Below the pieces are notes generated by a model. That model worked only from the letters and a program-made list of their open reading frames with translations, was not told where the DNA came from and made no database searches. A stretch of DNA of 64,000 bases from VAZQ01 sp963841705 (GTDB lineage: Bacteria > Pseudomonadota > Alphaproteobacteria > Rhizobiales > Xanthobacteraceae): positions 1 to 64,000 of the forward strand of contig CAWJDY010000002.1 of the NCBI GenBank assembly GCA_963841705.1, given 5' to 3'. Both the position numbers and the translations under genes were made by a program. Positions 1-9,628 of this stretch are shown in pieces (positions within the stretch are counted from its first letter, which is position 1; each line of letters begins with the position of its first letter).

Positions 1-843
1 GACCTCGCGGCCGCGGAGCTCGAGCATCAGGAATTCATCGGAGTCGCCGAGGAGCTTGATCTCGGCCTTCGGGCAGAATTCCCGCATCAGGCCGTGATCC
101 CAGAACGAATTGGGTTCCGCAATGTACCGCTCCGGCCGCAGTCCGACGATGGCCACGGGCATCTGCCGGCCGAGGAGCGTGCGTTCGTCCAGCAGCCAAT
201 AGAACTGATAGGTATAGTAGCTGTGAAATGCCCGATCGTTGAGCGTCATGCCGCGGATCGTATCGTGCCGATGGCGTATGATGAGGCTCGCCATCTCTCG
301 CGGGTGCATGGCGAGGACGGTGGGATCGCCGGCGAGACGGCGGTTGAGCTCCGGGATCGCATCTTCCTTGACCGTGCAGTAGCTCGGAGACGCCACGATG
401 CGCTCGCCTCGCATGAGATGCGCGAGCAGGTTCTTCAGGCTCCCGTCAGCAAGCACAAAATCCGCATTAAGAAAGATTAGCCAGTGATCGGTCATCGCCG
501 GCCCGAGATCGGCGAACGCGCGATGCAGCGCGAAGGTCAGTGCAATCCCGTATTTGTCCTGGTTGGTAACCAGGTCATCAAGGCCGACGAGACGCACCGG
601 GCACAGCTTCTGCAACCTGGCAATGCACGGGTGGGCCGCGAACTTTGCAAAAAGCCGCTCCTCGGTGACGAGGACCACTTCGCATCTCGTCTGCGCCACG
701 ACGCTCGGCAGGTTCCCCGGTGCGAGCAGAGCGGGGAGCGTGTAGGTCAACAACTCGTCCGCGTATGAATCGCCCCATGCATAGGAGATGATGCGCGCCG
801 GCAAAATGACTGGGGAGCAAATCGGATCGGTAGTGGCGATCAT
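1..843 (-). CDS. Glycosyltransferase-like conserved protein (partial, 3' end outside window)
   Basis: Minus-strand frame from an ATG at 843, open through position 1 (281 residues, C-terminus missing). The N-terminal segment reads IISYAWGDSYADELLTYTLP and then ALLAPGNLPSVV. The centre has LIFLNADFVLADGS and the far end LLGDSDEFLMLE. The same blocks occur in the broken gene at 14235-15316 and the fragment at 11144-11434, so this is the most intact of three local paralogues. The NADFVLADG block resembles an Asp-containing sugar-nucleotide site, but the family assignment is inferred from pattern and from the glycan context. It is divergent from the membrane protein starting at 1077. No signal peptide or membrane helix is visible. 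Function unproven. Confidence 0.65.
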   Translation of the reverse strand, partial: MIATTDPICSPVILPARIISYAWGDSYADELLTYTLPALLAPGNLPSVVAQTRCEVVLVTEERLFAKFAAHPCIARLQKLCPVRLVGLDDLVTNQDKYGIALTFALHRAFADLGPAMTDHWLIFLNADFVLADGSLKNLLAHLMRGERIVASPSYCTVKEDAIPELNRRLAGDPTVLAMHPREMASLIIRHRHDTIRGMTLNDRAFHSYYTYQFYWLLDERTLLGRQMPVAIVGLRPERYIAEPNSFWDHGLMREFCPKAEIKLLGDSDEFLMLELRGREV

Positions 844-1076
844 GCGCGCCCGGCTCTGCAGCAACGAGAGGTCAATCCTGATTGTTCCGTGTTTTACGGG
901 TCCAGTCCAGTATACACGCCGTCATACGTCGAGGCAGCAGGGCCTCCTTCACCGAGCCTCCCTCGTGAAGAAGGCAAGTACCGGCATCAGCTTCGACTTG
1001 ACGCTACCATGCGCCCACAGATACTAGGCTGGCGGCCTCCTGACGGCCCTCGGCGAGTGTATCGGAGCAGGCTCTC

Positions 1077-2852
1077 ATGGCGGTCCCGGGCAGAATCGGC
1101 GCTGCGTTGCAAGACGCATCTCGCTGGCTCACATGCGGCCATGCGATAGCATTGCTCTCGTTTCTGATCTACGCCGGAACCATCTTTGCCCTGCCTCAGG
1201 TGCAACAGGCGCGGTACTGTTGTGAACAGAGCAGCGTGGCAGCCGCCATATCGAACGTGAAATACGGCACCCGTCTCGGGCAGCTGTATTCGGACGTTTT
1301 CAATTATCTCATTGATCGCTTCGATAAGCCACTCGAGCAAGCATTGACGGAGGCGCAAGCGCCGAGAACTGGATTGCCGGCTCGCCCCTCCGGAGAGCTG
1401 TACCAGACGACGCGGGATGGAAACGGTGTCGGCTACCCGTTGGTGGCCACGATTGCGTTTGGCCTGTTCGGCATCCACGCCTGGGCGTTGACAGTCCTCA
1501 TGCTGGTGCTGATGGCGCTTTCCGCGGCAACCTTCCTCCTGCGTTTTCCCGGTCCTGTTTTCTGCGCCGTGGCGACGTTGTACTTCGCCGCGCTCACAGT
1601 CATGCTGTTCACCCCGCTCGTGTGGGATCCCACTCGCGCAACGAATATTGCGGTTGGCGGTATCCGCTATTTTTCTCTCGTCGCCGTCTTGCCGAGCTTT
1701 CATATCCTACTGGAACTTCTGAATTGGTATCCGCCGCAGGATTGGATCCTCAAACGAAAGGGCCTCCTACTAGGAATTCAAACAGCGGTCCTTGTGATCG
1801 TTATCCTCGTCCGTGGCAGCGCGCTTCCGCTGATCGGAGCAATCTGTGTTGTGGCCCTGGCAATTGCCTGGCGAAGCTGGGAAGTCCCCGCGCGCCGGAA
1901 GGATTTGTTTGCAAACATGAAGACGATTGGCGTTGTCAGCATCGGTCTGATAGCCCTCATCGCGGTGCTGATACCTCCCAATTATCTGACCGAGGGTCGG
2001 TTCGGAACGGTAATCTGGCAGCGAGTTACCGAGAGCCTTGGTGTTAATCCGGCTTGGCCGTTTCCTGGCGCGAACGAAATGTTTGATTGCAAAAAATACG
2101 TTCCTGGTGGTCTCGAATCCGGTAACTCTGACAATAATGGCGGTTGCATATGGTTCGCCTATATAAAAGAGCACAACATTCCGATCGAGACAATCCAAGA
2201 CAAGACATTCGGCAATCTTTATGAGACTGCCTTGCGCGAAGCGTTTTTCAAACTTGCTGCCCGGTATCCCAAAGAAGTGCTGAAGACGTTCCTTTACTAT
2301 AAACCGTTGATGATCGTCCCCTCGATACGCCAAAGCCTAGGGGTCAATCTCAACGGGGATCAGACAAAAGCGCTGTATCCGGCCGGGCCGCCGGTTTTGC
2401 CATACCCGCCGATCACCGTGGCGCTGCTGCTGGCTTCGCTCTTTGTCGTCGCCCTTTTTTTCACCATTGAACGCCTGGCATTAGAGGACATGTGGCGGAT
2501 AGGCGGCCTCACGGCAGTATTGGCACTTTTCACAGTGCCATCCTATCTGGCGGCCTGGGCTCAACCGCAGACATCAGCCGATCTGTTACTTTATTTGTTC
2601 ATGGCCGCGGGGTTGGCGTGCGGCGCGGGGGTGGTGTTCATAAAGTCCAGGCTGCTGCGTCACACTGCCGTCCTATCTGGCGGCGTGGGCCATGCCGCAC
2701 ATATCGGCCGATTTCCTCCTTTTTATCTCTTGATGACCGCAGGTTTGGCGTGTGGCATGGGCGTGGTGTTCATAAAGTCCAGGCTGCTCGGGCTTGCGTC
2801 AGCAAGTGCCAAAGCGCGAATTGGAGCGACGAACACCGAGGACATGTCATGA
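1077..2852 (+). CDS. Polytopic inner-membrane protein, possibly GT-C-like, with duplicated C-terminal helix
   Basis: 591 residues with about ten hydrophobic helices, starting near residues 22-40. A long periplasmic-type loop (about residues 45-115) follows the first helix, and a second soluble segment lies near 310-400. That layout fits GT-C glycosyltransferases or polymer-handling membrane proteins, but I see no diagnostic motif. The stop codon overlaps the ATG of the next gene (ATGA at 2849-2852), so the two are translationally coupled. The last about 80 residues carry a tandem copy of the final helix, in which GLACGxGVVFIKSRLL occurs twice, caused by a DNA duplication at 2541-2790. The context of methyltransferases and GT-like genes suggests a surface glycan role. 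Confidence 0.7.
   Translation: MAVPGRIGAALQDASRWLTCGHAIALLSFLIYAGTIFALPQVQQARYCCEQSSVAAAISNVKYGTRLGQLYSDVFNYLIDRFDKPLEQALTEAQAPRTGLPARPSGELYQTTRDGNGVGYPLVATIAFGLFGIHAWALTVLMLVLMALSAATFLLRFPGPVFCAVATLYFAALTVMLFTPLVWDPTRATNIAVGGIRYFSLVAVLPSFHILLELLNWYPPQDWILKRKGLLLGIQTAVLVIVILVRGSALPLIGAICVVALAIAWRSWEVPARRKDLFANMKTIGVVSIGLIALIAVLIPPNYLTEGRFGTVIWQRVTESLGVNPAWPFPGANEMFDCKKYVPGGLESGNSDNNGGCIWFAYIKEHNIPIETIQDKTFGNLYETALREAFFKLAARYPKEVLKTFLYYKPLMIVPSIRQSLGVNLNGDQTKALYPAGPPVLPYPPITVALLLASLFVVALFFTIERLALEDMWRIGGLTAVLALFTVPSYLAAWAQPQTSADLLLYLFMAAGLACGAGVVFIKSRLLRHTAVLSGGVGHAAHIGRFPPFYLLMTAGLACGMGVVFIKSRLLGLASASAKARIGATNTEDMS
2541..2790 (+). repeat. Degenerate tandem duplication inside the membrane-protein gene
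   Basis: The segment starting TCCTATCTGGCGGC at 2541 recurs at 2671 (offset 130). The segment GTGGTGTTCATAAAGTCCAG at 2631 recurs at 2763 (offset 132). The second copy therefore carries a 2-bp insertion that brings the reading frame back. The start of copy 2 is read out of frame, giving a novel peptide (LSGGVGHAAHIGRF), and its end is read in frame. Confidence 0.85.
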
Positions 2853-3235
2853 CCGAGACGGATCAGCCAGCAACAGCCACGCCGAGCCGTGCATTCGGGG
2901 GAATAGGCCAATTTCTCCTGAAGACTTGTATTGTGGCAGTCGTGATCTCCGCCTGCACGATTTTTGTGGCCAATTCGATCATCGCCAGGTTGGACAAAAC
3001 CGCTGGTCATGCACTGGGCAACTTACGTGAGCAATGGGCGGCAACTCCCATAGGAGGGCACCAGTTCTGGACAAAGCTCGAACGCGAACTGGATCACATG
3101 GCCGACCCTGCGAGCGATTTGCCCCCGGAGAAGAAGCAGAAACTCATCAACGATGTACGCGTCATTGCTGCACGTTGGCGGCCGCTCCTCGATGCCATGC
3201 AGCCCGAGCCGGGCAAGCCGGCACGCCAGGAGTAG
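2849..3235 (+). CDS. Small membrane-anchored protein (paralogue of 12509-13021)
   Basis: 128 residues from the ATG overlapping the upstream stop. One hydrophobic helix lies at about residues 22-45. A soluble, charged C-terminal half follows, with FWTKLERELDHMADPASDLP and the block PPEKKQKL. The same helix plus tail occurs in the protein at 12509-13021 (QFWEKAEGELERAAEP, PAEKKQKL), so this is a local family found next to FkbM methyltransferases. I do not recognise a named domain. An N-in, C-out topology is likely from the short N-terminus. It may act with the coupled membrane protein upstream; that is inference from the overlap only. Confidence 0.7.
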   Translation: MTETDQPATATPSRAFGGIGQFLLKTCIVAVVISACTIFVANSIIARLDKTAGHALGNLREQWAATPIGGHQFWTKLERELDHMADPASDLPPEKKQKLINDVRVIAARWRPLLDAMQPEPGKPARQE

Positions 3236-3406
3236 AGCGCTGTTTGAGGCCCTTACCTTTTAAGCGCCACCACGGGAGGGATTATGATATCCGCGGGGGG
3301 TTACAATGCGAGTGCAATTTTCGACCTTGCCTAAGCGCTGGAATTAAAGCGGCCTCAGTCAAAGGCGACCAATATGTGGCCGTTTGAGATGCCCCAAAGG
3401 TAACCA

Positions 3407-4024
3407 TTGCTCCGAGCTTTCCATCACCTGCAGGAGACGGCGCGCGGCTACAGCCTCACCCAGCTCCTCGGGGGGCCGACGATCAGCCGCTATCGTGCCT
3501 TCGTCGCGGCGCATGTCCCGCAAGGTCCCACGCGCCGCATTCTCGAGATCGGGTGCGGAGTTGGATCCGCGCGGCCCTGGTTCCAAGGCATCTATACGGG
3601 TATCGACATCAATCCCGAATATATCGCCCGGGCACGGGCGACTTTCAGCGGCGAGTTTCGCGTCATGGATGCCGGACAAATGACGTTCTCGCTGGACCAG
3701 TTCGACGATGCCGTAAGCATTGCGACCGCGCACCACCTCACCGACGAGGAGGTAGCGCGCATGGTGAGAAGCGCGCTCACGGCGGCAGCCTCGCTGCACG
3801 TCATCGACGCAATCCTGCCCATCTCATCGCGCGCCGTTTTCAAGCGGGCATTGTTCCGCATGGATCGCGGCCGGCACGTGCGCACATTCGAACAGTTGCG
3901 CGCGATTATCGATCGATGCGCGCAGGTCAAATACTCCGAAGGGGTGAAAGGGCCGCTGCACGATGTCTGCTACATCCGGACCTGCCGCCCCGTTGCCGAT
4001 GTGAAGACGCCGGCAGCGATGTGA
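3407..4024 (+). CDS. Class I SAM-dependent methyltransferase
   Basis: 205 residues. The start is TTG at 3407, because an in-frame TAA lies at 3401 and AAAGG (3396-3400) is well placed as a ribosome-binding site. Motif I is RILEIGCGVGS (about residues 45-55), followed by the acidic residue of GIDINPE and the post-I block VMDAGQMTF. The segment SIATAHHLTDEE is typical of small sugar or lipid methyltransferases. The substrate cannot be told. A decayed paralogue lies at 5605-6088 on the other side of the FkbM gene, so the FkbM gene is flanked by two related copies. Confidence 0.8.
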   Translation: MLRAFHHLQETARGYSLTQLLGGPTISRYRAFVAAHVPQGPTRRILEIGCGVGSARPWFQGIYTGIDINPEYIARARATFSGEFRVMDAGQMTFSLDQFDDAVSIATAHHLTDEEVARMVRSALTAAASLHVIDAILPISSRAVFKRALFRMDRGRHVRTFEQLRAIIDRCAQVKYSEGVKGPLHDVCYIRTCRPVADVKTPAAM

Positions 4025-4470
4025 CCCCCGTCATCCAAGGGAGGAGCGCCATAACCTGGCTGCGCCCGCCGGCACCAGGGAGGCTCGCACTGGCCGTGGC
4101 CGAACGAATGTGCTGCGAGCGCAAGCTCGGTGGCGGGAACACTGGAAGGGGTGATCGGCCGCCGCGCATTGGATCTCAACAGTTACATAGGATCGGTGCT
4201 GCCTCACGATGCCTCACGCATGCCTTCGGTTGACGCTCGCAAGCGGCGAAGGATAAAGTTGCTCGTCCCGACCTGTCGGGGGAGTTTTCGGCATGGCTGT
4301 CGCGGTCGGAGTCTCGGGGTATTCCGCGGCATGTCGCGTTGGCTCTTCTTTGGCACGGCAATTCCCGTCGTTCGTAATCTCCGGCAGCACAGTATTCGCG
4401 TGCCAGACGGTCAGCAACGAAGCGTAGCGGGCGGCCTAGCGGGCATTCTCGTAAAAGGTCAAGGTAGGCG
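4025..4470. other. 446-bp intergenic stretch with no supported gene
   Basis: No frame here shows a recognisable protein and no strong inverted repeat stands out. It separates the methyltransferase from the FkbM gene. The promoter for 4471-5583 may lie here, but I see no clear -35/-10 pair. Confidence 0.5.
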
Positions 4471-5583
4471 ATGGAAGATCTGTATTTCAATGCCAACGCC
4501 GCATTTACAAAGTGGGTCACCGAGAAGAACTTGCTGCAGCAGCCATTCGTGCTCATCGATGTCGGTGTTCAGGGTGGCGCGAATATTCGTTGGAATCTCC
4601 TGGGCGAGTATCTCGTCGTTCACGGCTTTGACCCTATTGAGGAAACCATTGCGGAACTGAGACGAAGCAACGCCGGCAAGCTCAATCATCATTATTACGA
4701 CCTCGCCATCGGTGAAACCGATGGGGAAGCCACCTTCTACTATAATGCGGACAATCCGACCGCCAGTTCCATGTATTCGCAAGGGACGACACGGTTCGAT
4801 CGCCAATTGTCCGAGCGGGCCCGTACTGTAAGCGTGCGAACCCTCGATTCCCTATTTGCCGAGGAGATTATTCCCCGTGCCGATTTTCTGAAGGTTGATG
4901 TAGAAGGGTTCGAGAAAAGCGTTTTTTTGGGAGCGCAAAAATTCCTGTCCTCGGGATTGCTCGGGGTGGAAACTGAAACAAACTTCAGGGTCAGCCCCGA
5001 ATATCTCACGAGTCATTTCTCTGCCATATCGGACATCCTCGTCGAACAGCGTTTCACGGTATTCGATTTCGGCTTCAACCGCATTCCGCGCTCAAGCTTC
5101 ACGCAAGCTTTGAAACGCCAAGGGGCTCACAGACTGTCTGCTGGAGCTCTCGGCCAGCCATCGACGATCAATATCTTGTTCTGCCGCGATTTGATAGATG
5201 AACGCGACGCACCGCAGAATTACGTCGGAACGCCCGCCAGCGTTACCCTGGACCAGATAATCAAGGTGATGATTGTCTATGAGTTGTATGGGCTCAATGA
5301 TATTGCGGTGGATACGGCCACTCGTTTCAGGGATCTCCTGAGCAAGCGCTTCAACATCGACAAGGCGATCACTCTGCTCGCGAGCGTCGGCCCCCGTTCC
5401 TCGGACATCGAGGCAAAGCTGCGCGACATGGAAAAGAAGCTCCACGACACGGAGAACAGTCTCCATGACGCCGAGAAGCGTATCCGCGCGATCGAAAGCT
5501 CGACAAGTTGGCGCATGACCGCGCCGTTCCGAGCTACCAAGAACCTTCTGTCTAGACCAATGCAGCGAAGAGGAAGGACGTGA
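4471..5583 (+). CDS. FkbM-family methyltransferase with C-terminal coiled coil
   Basis: 370 residues. The FkbM core covers about residues 25-220: VLIDVGVQGG (motif I), HGFDPIEE (acidic motif II), NPTASSMY, DFLKVDVEGFEK and the ETETNFR block. The last about 60 residues form a charged heptad-like region (KLRDMEKKLHDTENSLHDAE) ending in SSTSWRMTAPFR, a tail often seen in glycan-modifying enzymes. FkbM enzymes O-methylate small molecules or sugars, and here a glycan substrate is likely. The paralogue at 11441-12478 is about half identical by eye and has the same terminal motif. Confidence 0.85.
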   Translation: MEDLYFNANAAFTKWVTEKNLLQQPFVLIDVGVQGGANIRWNLLGEYLVVHGFDPIEETIAELRRSNAGKLNHHYYDLAIGETDGEATFYYNADNPTASSMYSQGTTRFDRQLSERARTVSVRTLDSLFAEEIIPRADFLKVDVEGFEKSVFLGAQKFLSSGLLGVETETNFRVSPEYLTSHFSAISDILVEQRFTVFDFGFNRIPRSSFTQALKRQGAHRLSAGALGQPSTINILFCRDLIDERDAPQNYVGTPASVTLDQIIKVMIVYELYGLNDIAVDTATRFRDLLSKRFNIDKAITLLASVGPRSSDIEAKLRDMEKKLHDTENSLHDAEKRIRAIESSTSWRMTAPFRATKNLLSRPMQRRGRT

Positions 5584-5604
5584 GCATCGGGCATCGGCTT
5601 CGTC

Positions 5605-6088
5605 ATTCCGCAAGATCCCGCCCGGCGCATTCTCGAAATCGGGTGCGGCTTGGAGTCAGAGGCGGCCGTGGTTCGGCGGGAACTACACCGGCATCGATAT
5701 CAACCCCGAATTCATCGCGCGAGCGCAAAAGAGCTTCAGGGCGATTTTCCCGTCATGGACGCGGGGCAGATGACGTTCTCGCCGGGGGAGTTCGACGATG
5801 CCGTAAGCATCGCGACGGCGCATCACCTCACCGATGATCAGCTCGCCGCCATGGTGAGAAGCGCGACGGCCGCGGCGGCCACCCTCCATGTCATTGACGC
5901 CATCCTGCGGATCTCGCCCGTAAGCCTATTCAAGACGGCGTTGTTCCGCATGGACCGCGGCCGGCATGTGCGCACATTCGAGCAGTTGCGCAAGCTTTGT
6001 CGCTCGGCACGCGCGGGTCGAATTGTCAGAGGCGACCGAAGGGCCATTGCACGATGTGTGCTATATTCGGGCGTCGCCGAACTCGTAG
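5605..6088 (+). pseudogene. Decayed SAM methyltransferase (paralogue of 3407-4024)
   Basis: The protein similarity to 3407-4024 is spread over different frames. RRILEIGCG is in one frame, TGIDINPEFIARAQ in another, VMDAGQMTFSPGEFDDAVSI through HVRTFEQLR in a third, and LSEATEGPLHDVCYIR in yet another. At least three frameshifts (near 5645, 5735 and 5995) and the missing N-terminus make it non-functional. The amino-acid match to the intact copy is still high, so inactivation is fairly recent. Confidence 0.85.
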
Positions 6089-6307
6089 GCTAGCCCAAGC
6101 CAAATCTAGGGAGGTTGGCCTGGCAGGCCACGCGAAAACCGGAAACGTAGGTGGTTCCAGGGTTTCGCTCCGCTCGCCCCCGGCTGCTGCGCTCCCGGCT
6201 ACGGTGCTTCGAGGCCCAAAGTGCCCAATTTCGCCACAACTTCGCATGGCAAATTGCACCGCACTCTGATATACGGCGGGGCCAGCGGGGTAGGCAGGCA
6301 GGTGGGG

Positions 6308-7846
6308 ATGGCCGAACAATTTATCGTTTCGCTGGTGCGGTCGCCGATCATGAGCACCACGCGCGCCTTCAACAACGAGGCGACGCCGTGCATCGGCTTT
6401 GCCTATATCAGCGGCTATCTGCAGGCGAAGGGCTATAGCGTCGACATCGTCGATGGGATCGCCGAAGGACTCAACCGGTTCTGGGACGTGCCCGAGTTTC
6501 CCGGCTATCATTGCCAAGGCCTGACGGTTGCGGAAATCATCGAGCGGATCGACCCCCGCACGCGCGTCATCGGCTTTTCCGCAATGTTCTCCGGCGAATG
6601 GCCGCTCATGCGCGCCATCATCAAGGCGGCGCGCAAGAGGTTCCCCGAAGCGCTCTTCGTCGCCGGCGGAGAGCACATTACGGCGCTGACCGAATATAGC
6701 CTGCGCGAATGCCCCGAGCTCAACGTCTGCGTCCGCGGCGAAGGCGAGCAGGCGATGTACGAGATCTGCGAGGCCTGGCGCGCCGGAGGGGACTTCTCCG
6801 CCGTCGGCGGCGCGGCCTACATCGATGCCGAAGCCCGCTTCGTCGAGGTCGAGCCCAACCGCGTGCGCGAGATCGATGAGATCCCCTGGCCCCATTGGCC
6901 CGACGGCTACATGGAGAAATTCTGGGAGGCGGGGAAATCCTATGGCGTGCAGTCGGCGCGCGACATGCCGATCATTGCCTCGCGCGGCTGCCCCTATCGC
7001 TGTACGTTCTGCTCAAGCCCGCAGATGTGGACCACCCGCTACATCCTGCGCAGCGTCGATGACCTCCTCGGCGAGATCAAGCACTACGTTGCGAAATACA
7101 ACGTAACCGCGCTGCAGTTCTATGATCTCACCGCCATCACCAAGAAACGCTGGACGCTCGAGTTCTGCCGCCGCCTGATCACCGAGAAGCTTGATTATCT
7201 CAAGTGGTCGCTGCCCTCAGGCACGCGCAGCGAAGCGCTCGATGCCGAGACACTCGGCATGCTCAAACGCACGAACTGCAACTATCTGGTCTACGCGCCG
7301 GAGAGCGGCTCGCCGGACACGCTCGTGCGGATCAAGAAGCGGATCGATCTCGACAAGCTCACGCAATCGGTGCTCGAGGCCAAGCGCCAGGGCATTGTGG
7401 TGCGAACGAACCTGATCATCGGCTTTCCGCACGAGACGCGCCGGCACGTGTTCGAAACCATCCGCTACGGGCTTTACCTTGCCTGGAAAGGCGCCGATGA
7501 GGTGACCATCAACATCTTCTCGCCCTACCCGGGCACCGAGATATTCGCGGATCTGCTCGCACAGGGCCGCATTCGGCTCTGCGATGAATATTTCCTGTCC
7601 TTGACGTCGCTTAACAGCGATTACACCGCGCTCAACCCCCTGACCATGAACGACACGATGGGACCGCGCGAGCTCGCGCTATACCGCATCGGGTTCATGC
7701 TCACGAACTACCTCATCGGCTATCTTCGCTATCCCTCGCGAATCTGGAGGACGATCCGCAACATCTTCGTAGCCGATGGCTTTGCCGCCACGGTGCTCGA
7801 GCACCGGATCAAGGATTCGCTGCGTCGTCTGGGAGCACGCGGTTAG
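6308..7846 (+). CDS. B12-binding-domain radical SAM protein
   Basis: 512 residues from the ATG at 6308 (GGTGGGG just upstream; an in-frame ATG at 6221 would add 29 residues without family character). The N-terminal about 180 residues form the cobalamin-binding type domain (GFAYISGYLQAKGYSVDIVD; later VRGEGEQAMYE). The radical SAM cluster CPYRCTFC has its cysteines at residues 228, 232 and 235. The family (BchE/HpnJ-like) carries out methyl transfers and carbon rearrangements on lipids, sugars and pigments. It opens an apparent operon with a flippase-like protein, two methyltransferases and an EamA-like protein, suggesting modification of a lipid-linked or glycan precursor. Exact substrate unknown. 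Confidence 0.85.
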   Translation: MAEQFIVSLVRSPIMSTTRAFNNEATPCIGFAYISGYLQAKGYSVDIVDGIAEGLNRFWDVPEFPGYHCQGLTVAEIIERIDPRTRVIGFSAMFSGEWPLMRAIIKAARKRFPEALFVAGGEHITALTEYSLRECPELNVCVRGEGEQAMYEICEAWRAGGDFSAVGGAAYIDAEARFVEVEPNRVREIDEIPWPHWPDGYMEKFWEAGKSYGVQSARDMPIIASRGCPYRCTFCSSPQMWTTRYILRSVDDLLGEIKHYVAKYNVTALQFYDLTAITKKRWTLEFCRRLITEKLDYLKWSLPSGTRSEALDAETLGMLKRTNCNYLVYAPESGSPDTLVRIKKRIDLDKLTQSVLEAKRQGIVVRTNLIIGFPHETRRHVFETIRYGLYLAWKGADEVTINIFSPYPGTEIFADLLAQGRIRLCDEYFLSLTSLNSDYTALNPLTMNDTMGPRELALYRIGFMLTNYLIGYLRYPSRIWRTIRNIFVADGFAATVLEHRIKDSLRRLGARG

Positions 7847-7853
7847 CAACGTT

Positions 7854-8813
7854 ATGCGGTTGGCTACCGGCTACCGGCTTCCGGCCGTCGAGATCGCGGC
7901 AATATGGGCGATTTCGACTCTGGTGGTCATTCTCGCCGTTGCGATCTTTCTGGTTGGCTATGATGCGCTCGTTGCCAACCTTGCAAAGCTTGGTCCGGCT
8001 ATTATTCCGTTGTGCCTCCTGCTGATGGCTTGGCAGGTTGGCGGCCGTTTCCTCCGCTGGATCTGGTACGCGCGTTGCCTTGGGTTGCCGCTTTCCTGGC
8101 GCGAAGGTGCGCTGTTCTATGGCGCCGGCCTCGGCATGACCCTCACCCCTGGTCGCCTCGGTGAGCTGTTGCGGCTGTGGTTCCTGGAACGCAGGTTTGC
8201 GGCTCCCTATCGCCGCATCGTCGGGCTGTACGTGATGGATCGCGTCGCCGATGCGGTCGCCTACGTCATCCTGTTTGCCCTGGGCTCGATAAGCTATTCC
8301 CAGGGCACGCCAGTGGCGCTGAGCGGCATCGTAGTTGTCGCATTCGTCCTCGTGGCCTTGATGAGGCCTCGGCCGGTCTTAAGCGCCCTGACGGGTGCCT
8401 ACGCCGTAATCGGCCACGGCCGAAATCTCGTTCTTTGGTTGCGACGCGCGGTCCGTAACACGTCGGAGTTGTCGCAGCCGCGCGTGTTCCTGCCGGGGCT
8501 TGTCATCGGTACGATCGGTTGGCTAGCCGCGCCCCTTCTCCTAACCTTGGTGCTGGCGCAAATGGGAGCCCATTTGCCGTTCCTGCACGCCACCGCGATC
8601 TATGCCGCCGGCGCGCTCGCGGGCGGGGCGACGATGCTACCCGGCGGGGGCGGCGGCACGGAAGCCGTGCTGCTGGGCTTGCTACGAGCCTCAGAGGTGC
8701 CGATCGATGCCGCGGTCGCGGCTGTGATCGTGACCCGCCTCACGTTTCTCTGGGGCCCCGTGGGACTCGGGGTCATTGCCCTGCCGATTGCCATGAAGGC
8801 CGTCTCCCGATGA
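7854..8813 (+). CDS. Flippase-like membrane protein (lysylphosphatidylglycerol synthase TM-region / UPF0104 family)
   Basis: 319 residues with about eight hydrophobic helices. The hallmark glycine-rich motifs GAGLGMTLTPGRLGELLR (about residues 85-103) and GGATMLPGGGGGTEA (about 260-275) place it in the family of AglD/YbhN/MprF-type transmembrane regions. These are linked to lipid-linked sugar translocation or lipid modification. It begins 7 nt after the radical SAM gene and its TGA overlaps the next ATG (8810), so it is part of the same operon. It probably handles the lipid-linked product of this cluster. Confidence 0.8.
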   Translation: MRLATGYRLPAVEIAAIWAISTLVVILAVAIFLVGYDALVANLAKLGPAIIPLCLLLMAWQVGGRFLRWIWYARCLGLPLSWREGALFYGAGLGMTLTPGRLGELLRLWFLERRFAAPYRRIVGLYVMDRVADAVAYVILFALGSISYSQGTPVALSGIVVVAFVLVALMRPRPVLSALTGAYAVIGHGRNLVLWLRRAVRNTSELSQPRVFLPGLVIGTIGWLAAPLLLTLVLAQMGAHLPFLHATAIYAAGALAGGATMLPGGGGGTEAVLLGLLRASEVPIDAAVAAVIVTRLTFLWGPVGLGVIALPIAMKAVSR

Positions 8814-9628
8814 CGCACGTTCGGACAGACAGCGGAGGCGAGCTGCTTGCGGCGGGGTCACCGGACCGTTTTGGCTACGAATGGGACACGTATTGCGAGC
8901 TAAGGCCGGAATACGAGGAGCAGTTCCGCCGCTGGACCGCACATCTAACCCCGGCGGACTGGCGCGGGGTGACCTTCCTCGATGTCGGCTGCGGCATGGG
9001 GCGCAACTCGTACTGGCCGATGACCTATGGGGCGGCTGGAGGCCTCGCCATCGATGTCGATGATCGCTCGCTCGCGGCTGCGCGCGAAACGCTCGCGGCG
9101 GTTCCCCACGTGCGCGTCGAGAAGCAGAGCGCCTATGAGATCGCGCGCAAGGACGCATTCGACATCGTCTATTCCATCGGTGTGATCCACCATTTGCAGC
9201 ACCCGGAACGCGCGCTCGCCTCCATGGTGGCGGCCGCCAAGCCTGGCGGGCGCGTGCTCATCTGGGTCTACGGGCTCGAAAACAACGAGTGGATCGTGCG
9301 CTTTGCCGATCCGCTGCGCAAAGCGCTGTTCTCGCGGCTTCCCGTGCATATTGTGCATCATTTGTCGCTCTATCCGACCGCGCTGCTCTGGCTGTTGCTG
9401 CGCGTCGGGTTTGGCCGGATCGCATATCTGCGCATGCTGCGCGATTTTACTTTCCGCCACATGCGCTCGATCGTGTTCGATCAGATGCTCCCAAAGATCG
9501 CGCATTATTGGCCGCGCGCAACCGTCGAACGCATGCTGCTCGACCAGGGCCTCGCCGACGTACGCCTGGCTTGGGTGAACGAAATGTCCTGGTCCGCCAT
9601 CGGGACAAAACCTACAAGATCGGCGTAA
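8810..9628 (+). CDS. Class I SAM-dependent methyltransferase
   Basis: 272 residues from the ATG overlapping the previous stop. Motif I is TFLDVGCGMGRNSYW, motif II AIDVDD, then DIVYSIGVIHHLQHPERALA and the hydrophobic post-III block KPGGRVLIWVYG. The C-terminal half (LFSRLPVHIVHHLSLYPTAL) has amphipathic or membrane-associated helices, seen in methyltransferases acting on lipid-linked substrates. The TAA overlaps the next gene's ATG (TAATG at 9626-9630). The two methyltransferases, the radical SAM enzyme and the flippase-like protein probably act on one molecule. Confidence 0.82.
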   Translation: MTHVRTDSGGELLAAGSPDRFGYEWDTYCELRPEYEEQFRRWTAHLTPADWRGVTFLDVGCGMGRNSYWPMTYGAAGGLAIDVDDRSLAAARETLAAVPHVRVEKQSAYEIARKDAFDIVYSIGVIHHLQHPERALASMVAAAKPGGRVLIWVYGLENNEWIVRFADPLRKALFSRLPVHIVHHLSLYPTALLWLLLRVGFGRIAYLRMLRDFTFRHMRSIVFDQMLPKIAHYWPRATVERMLLDQGLADVRLAWVNEMSWSAIGTKPTRSA

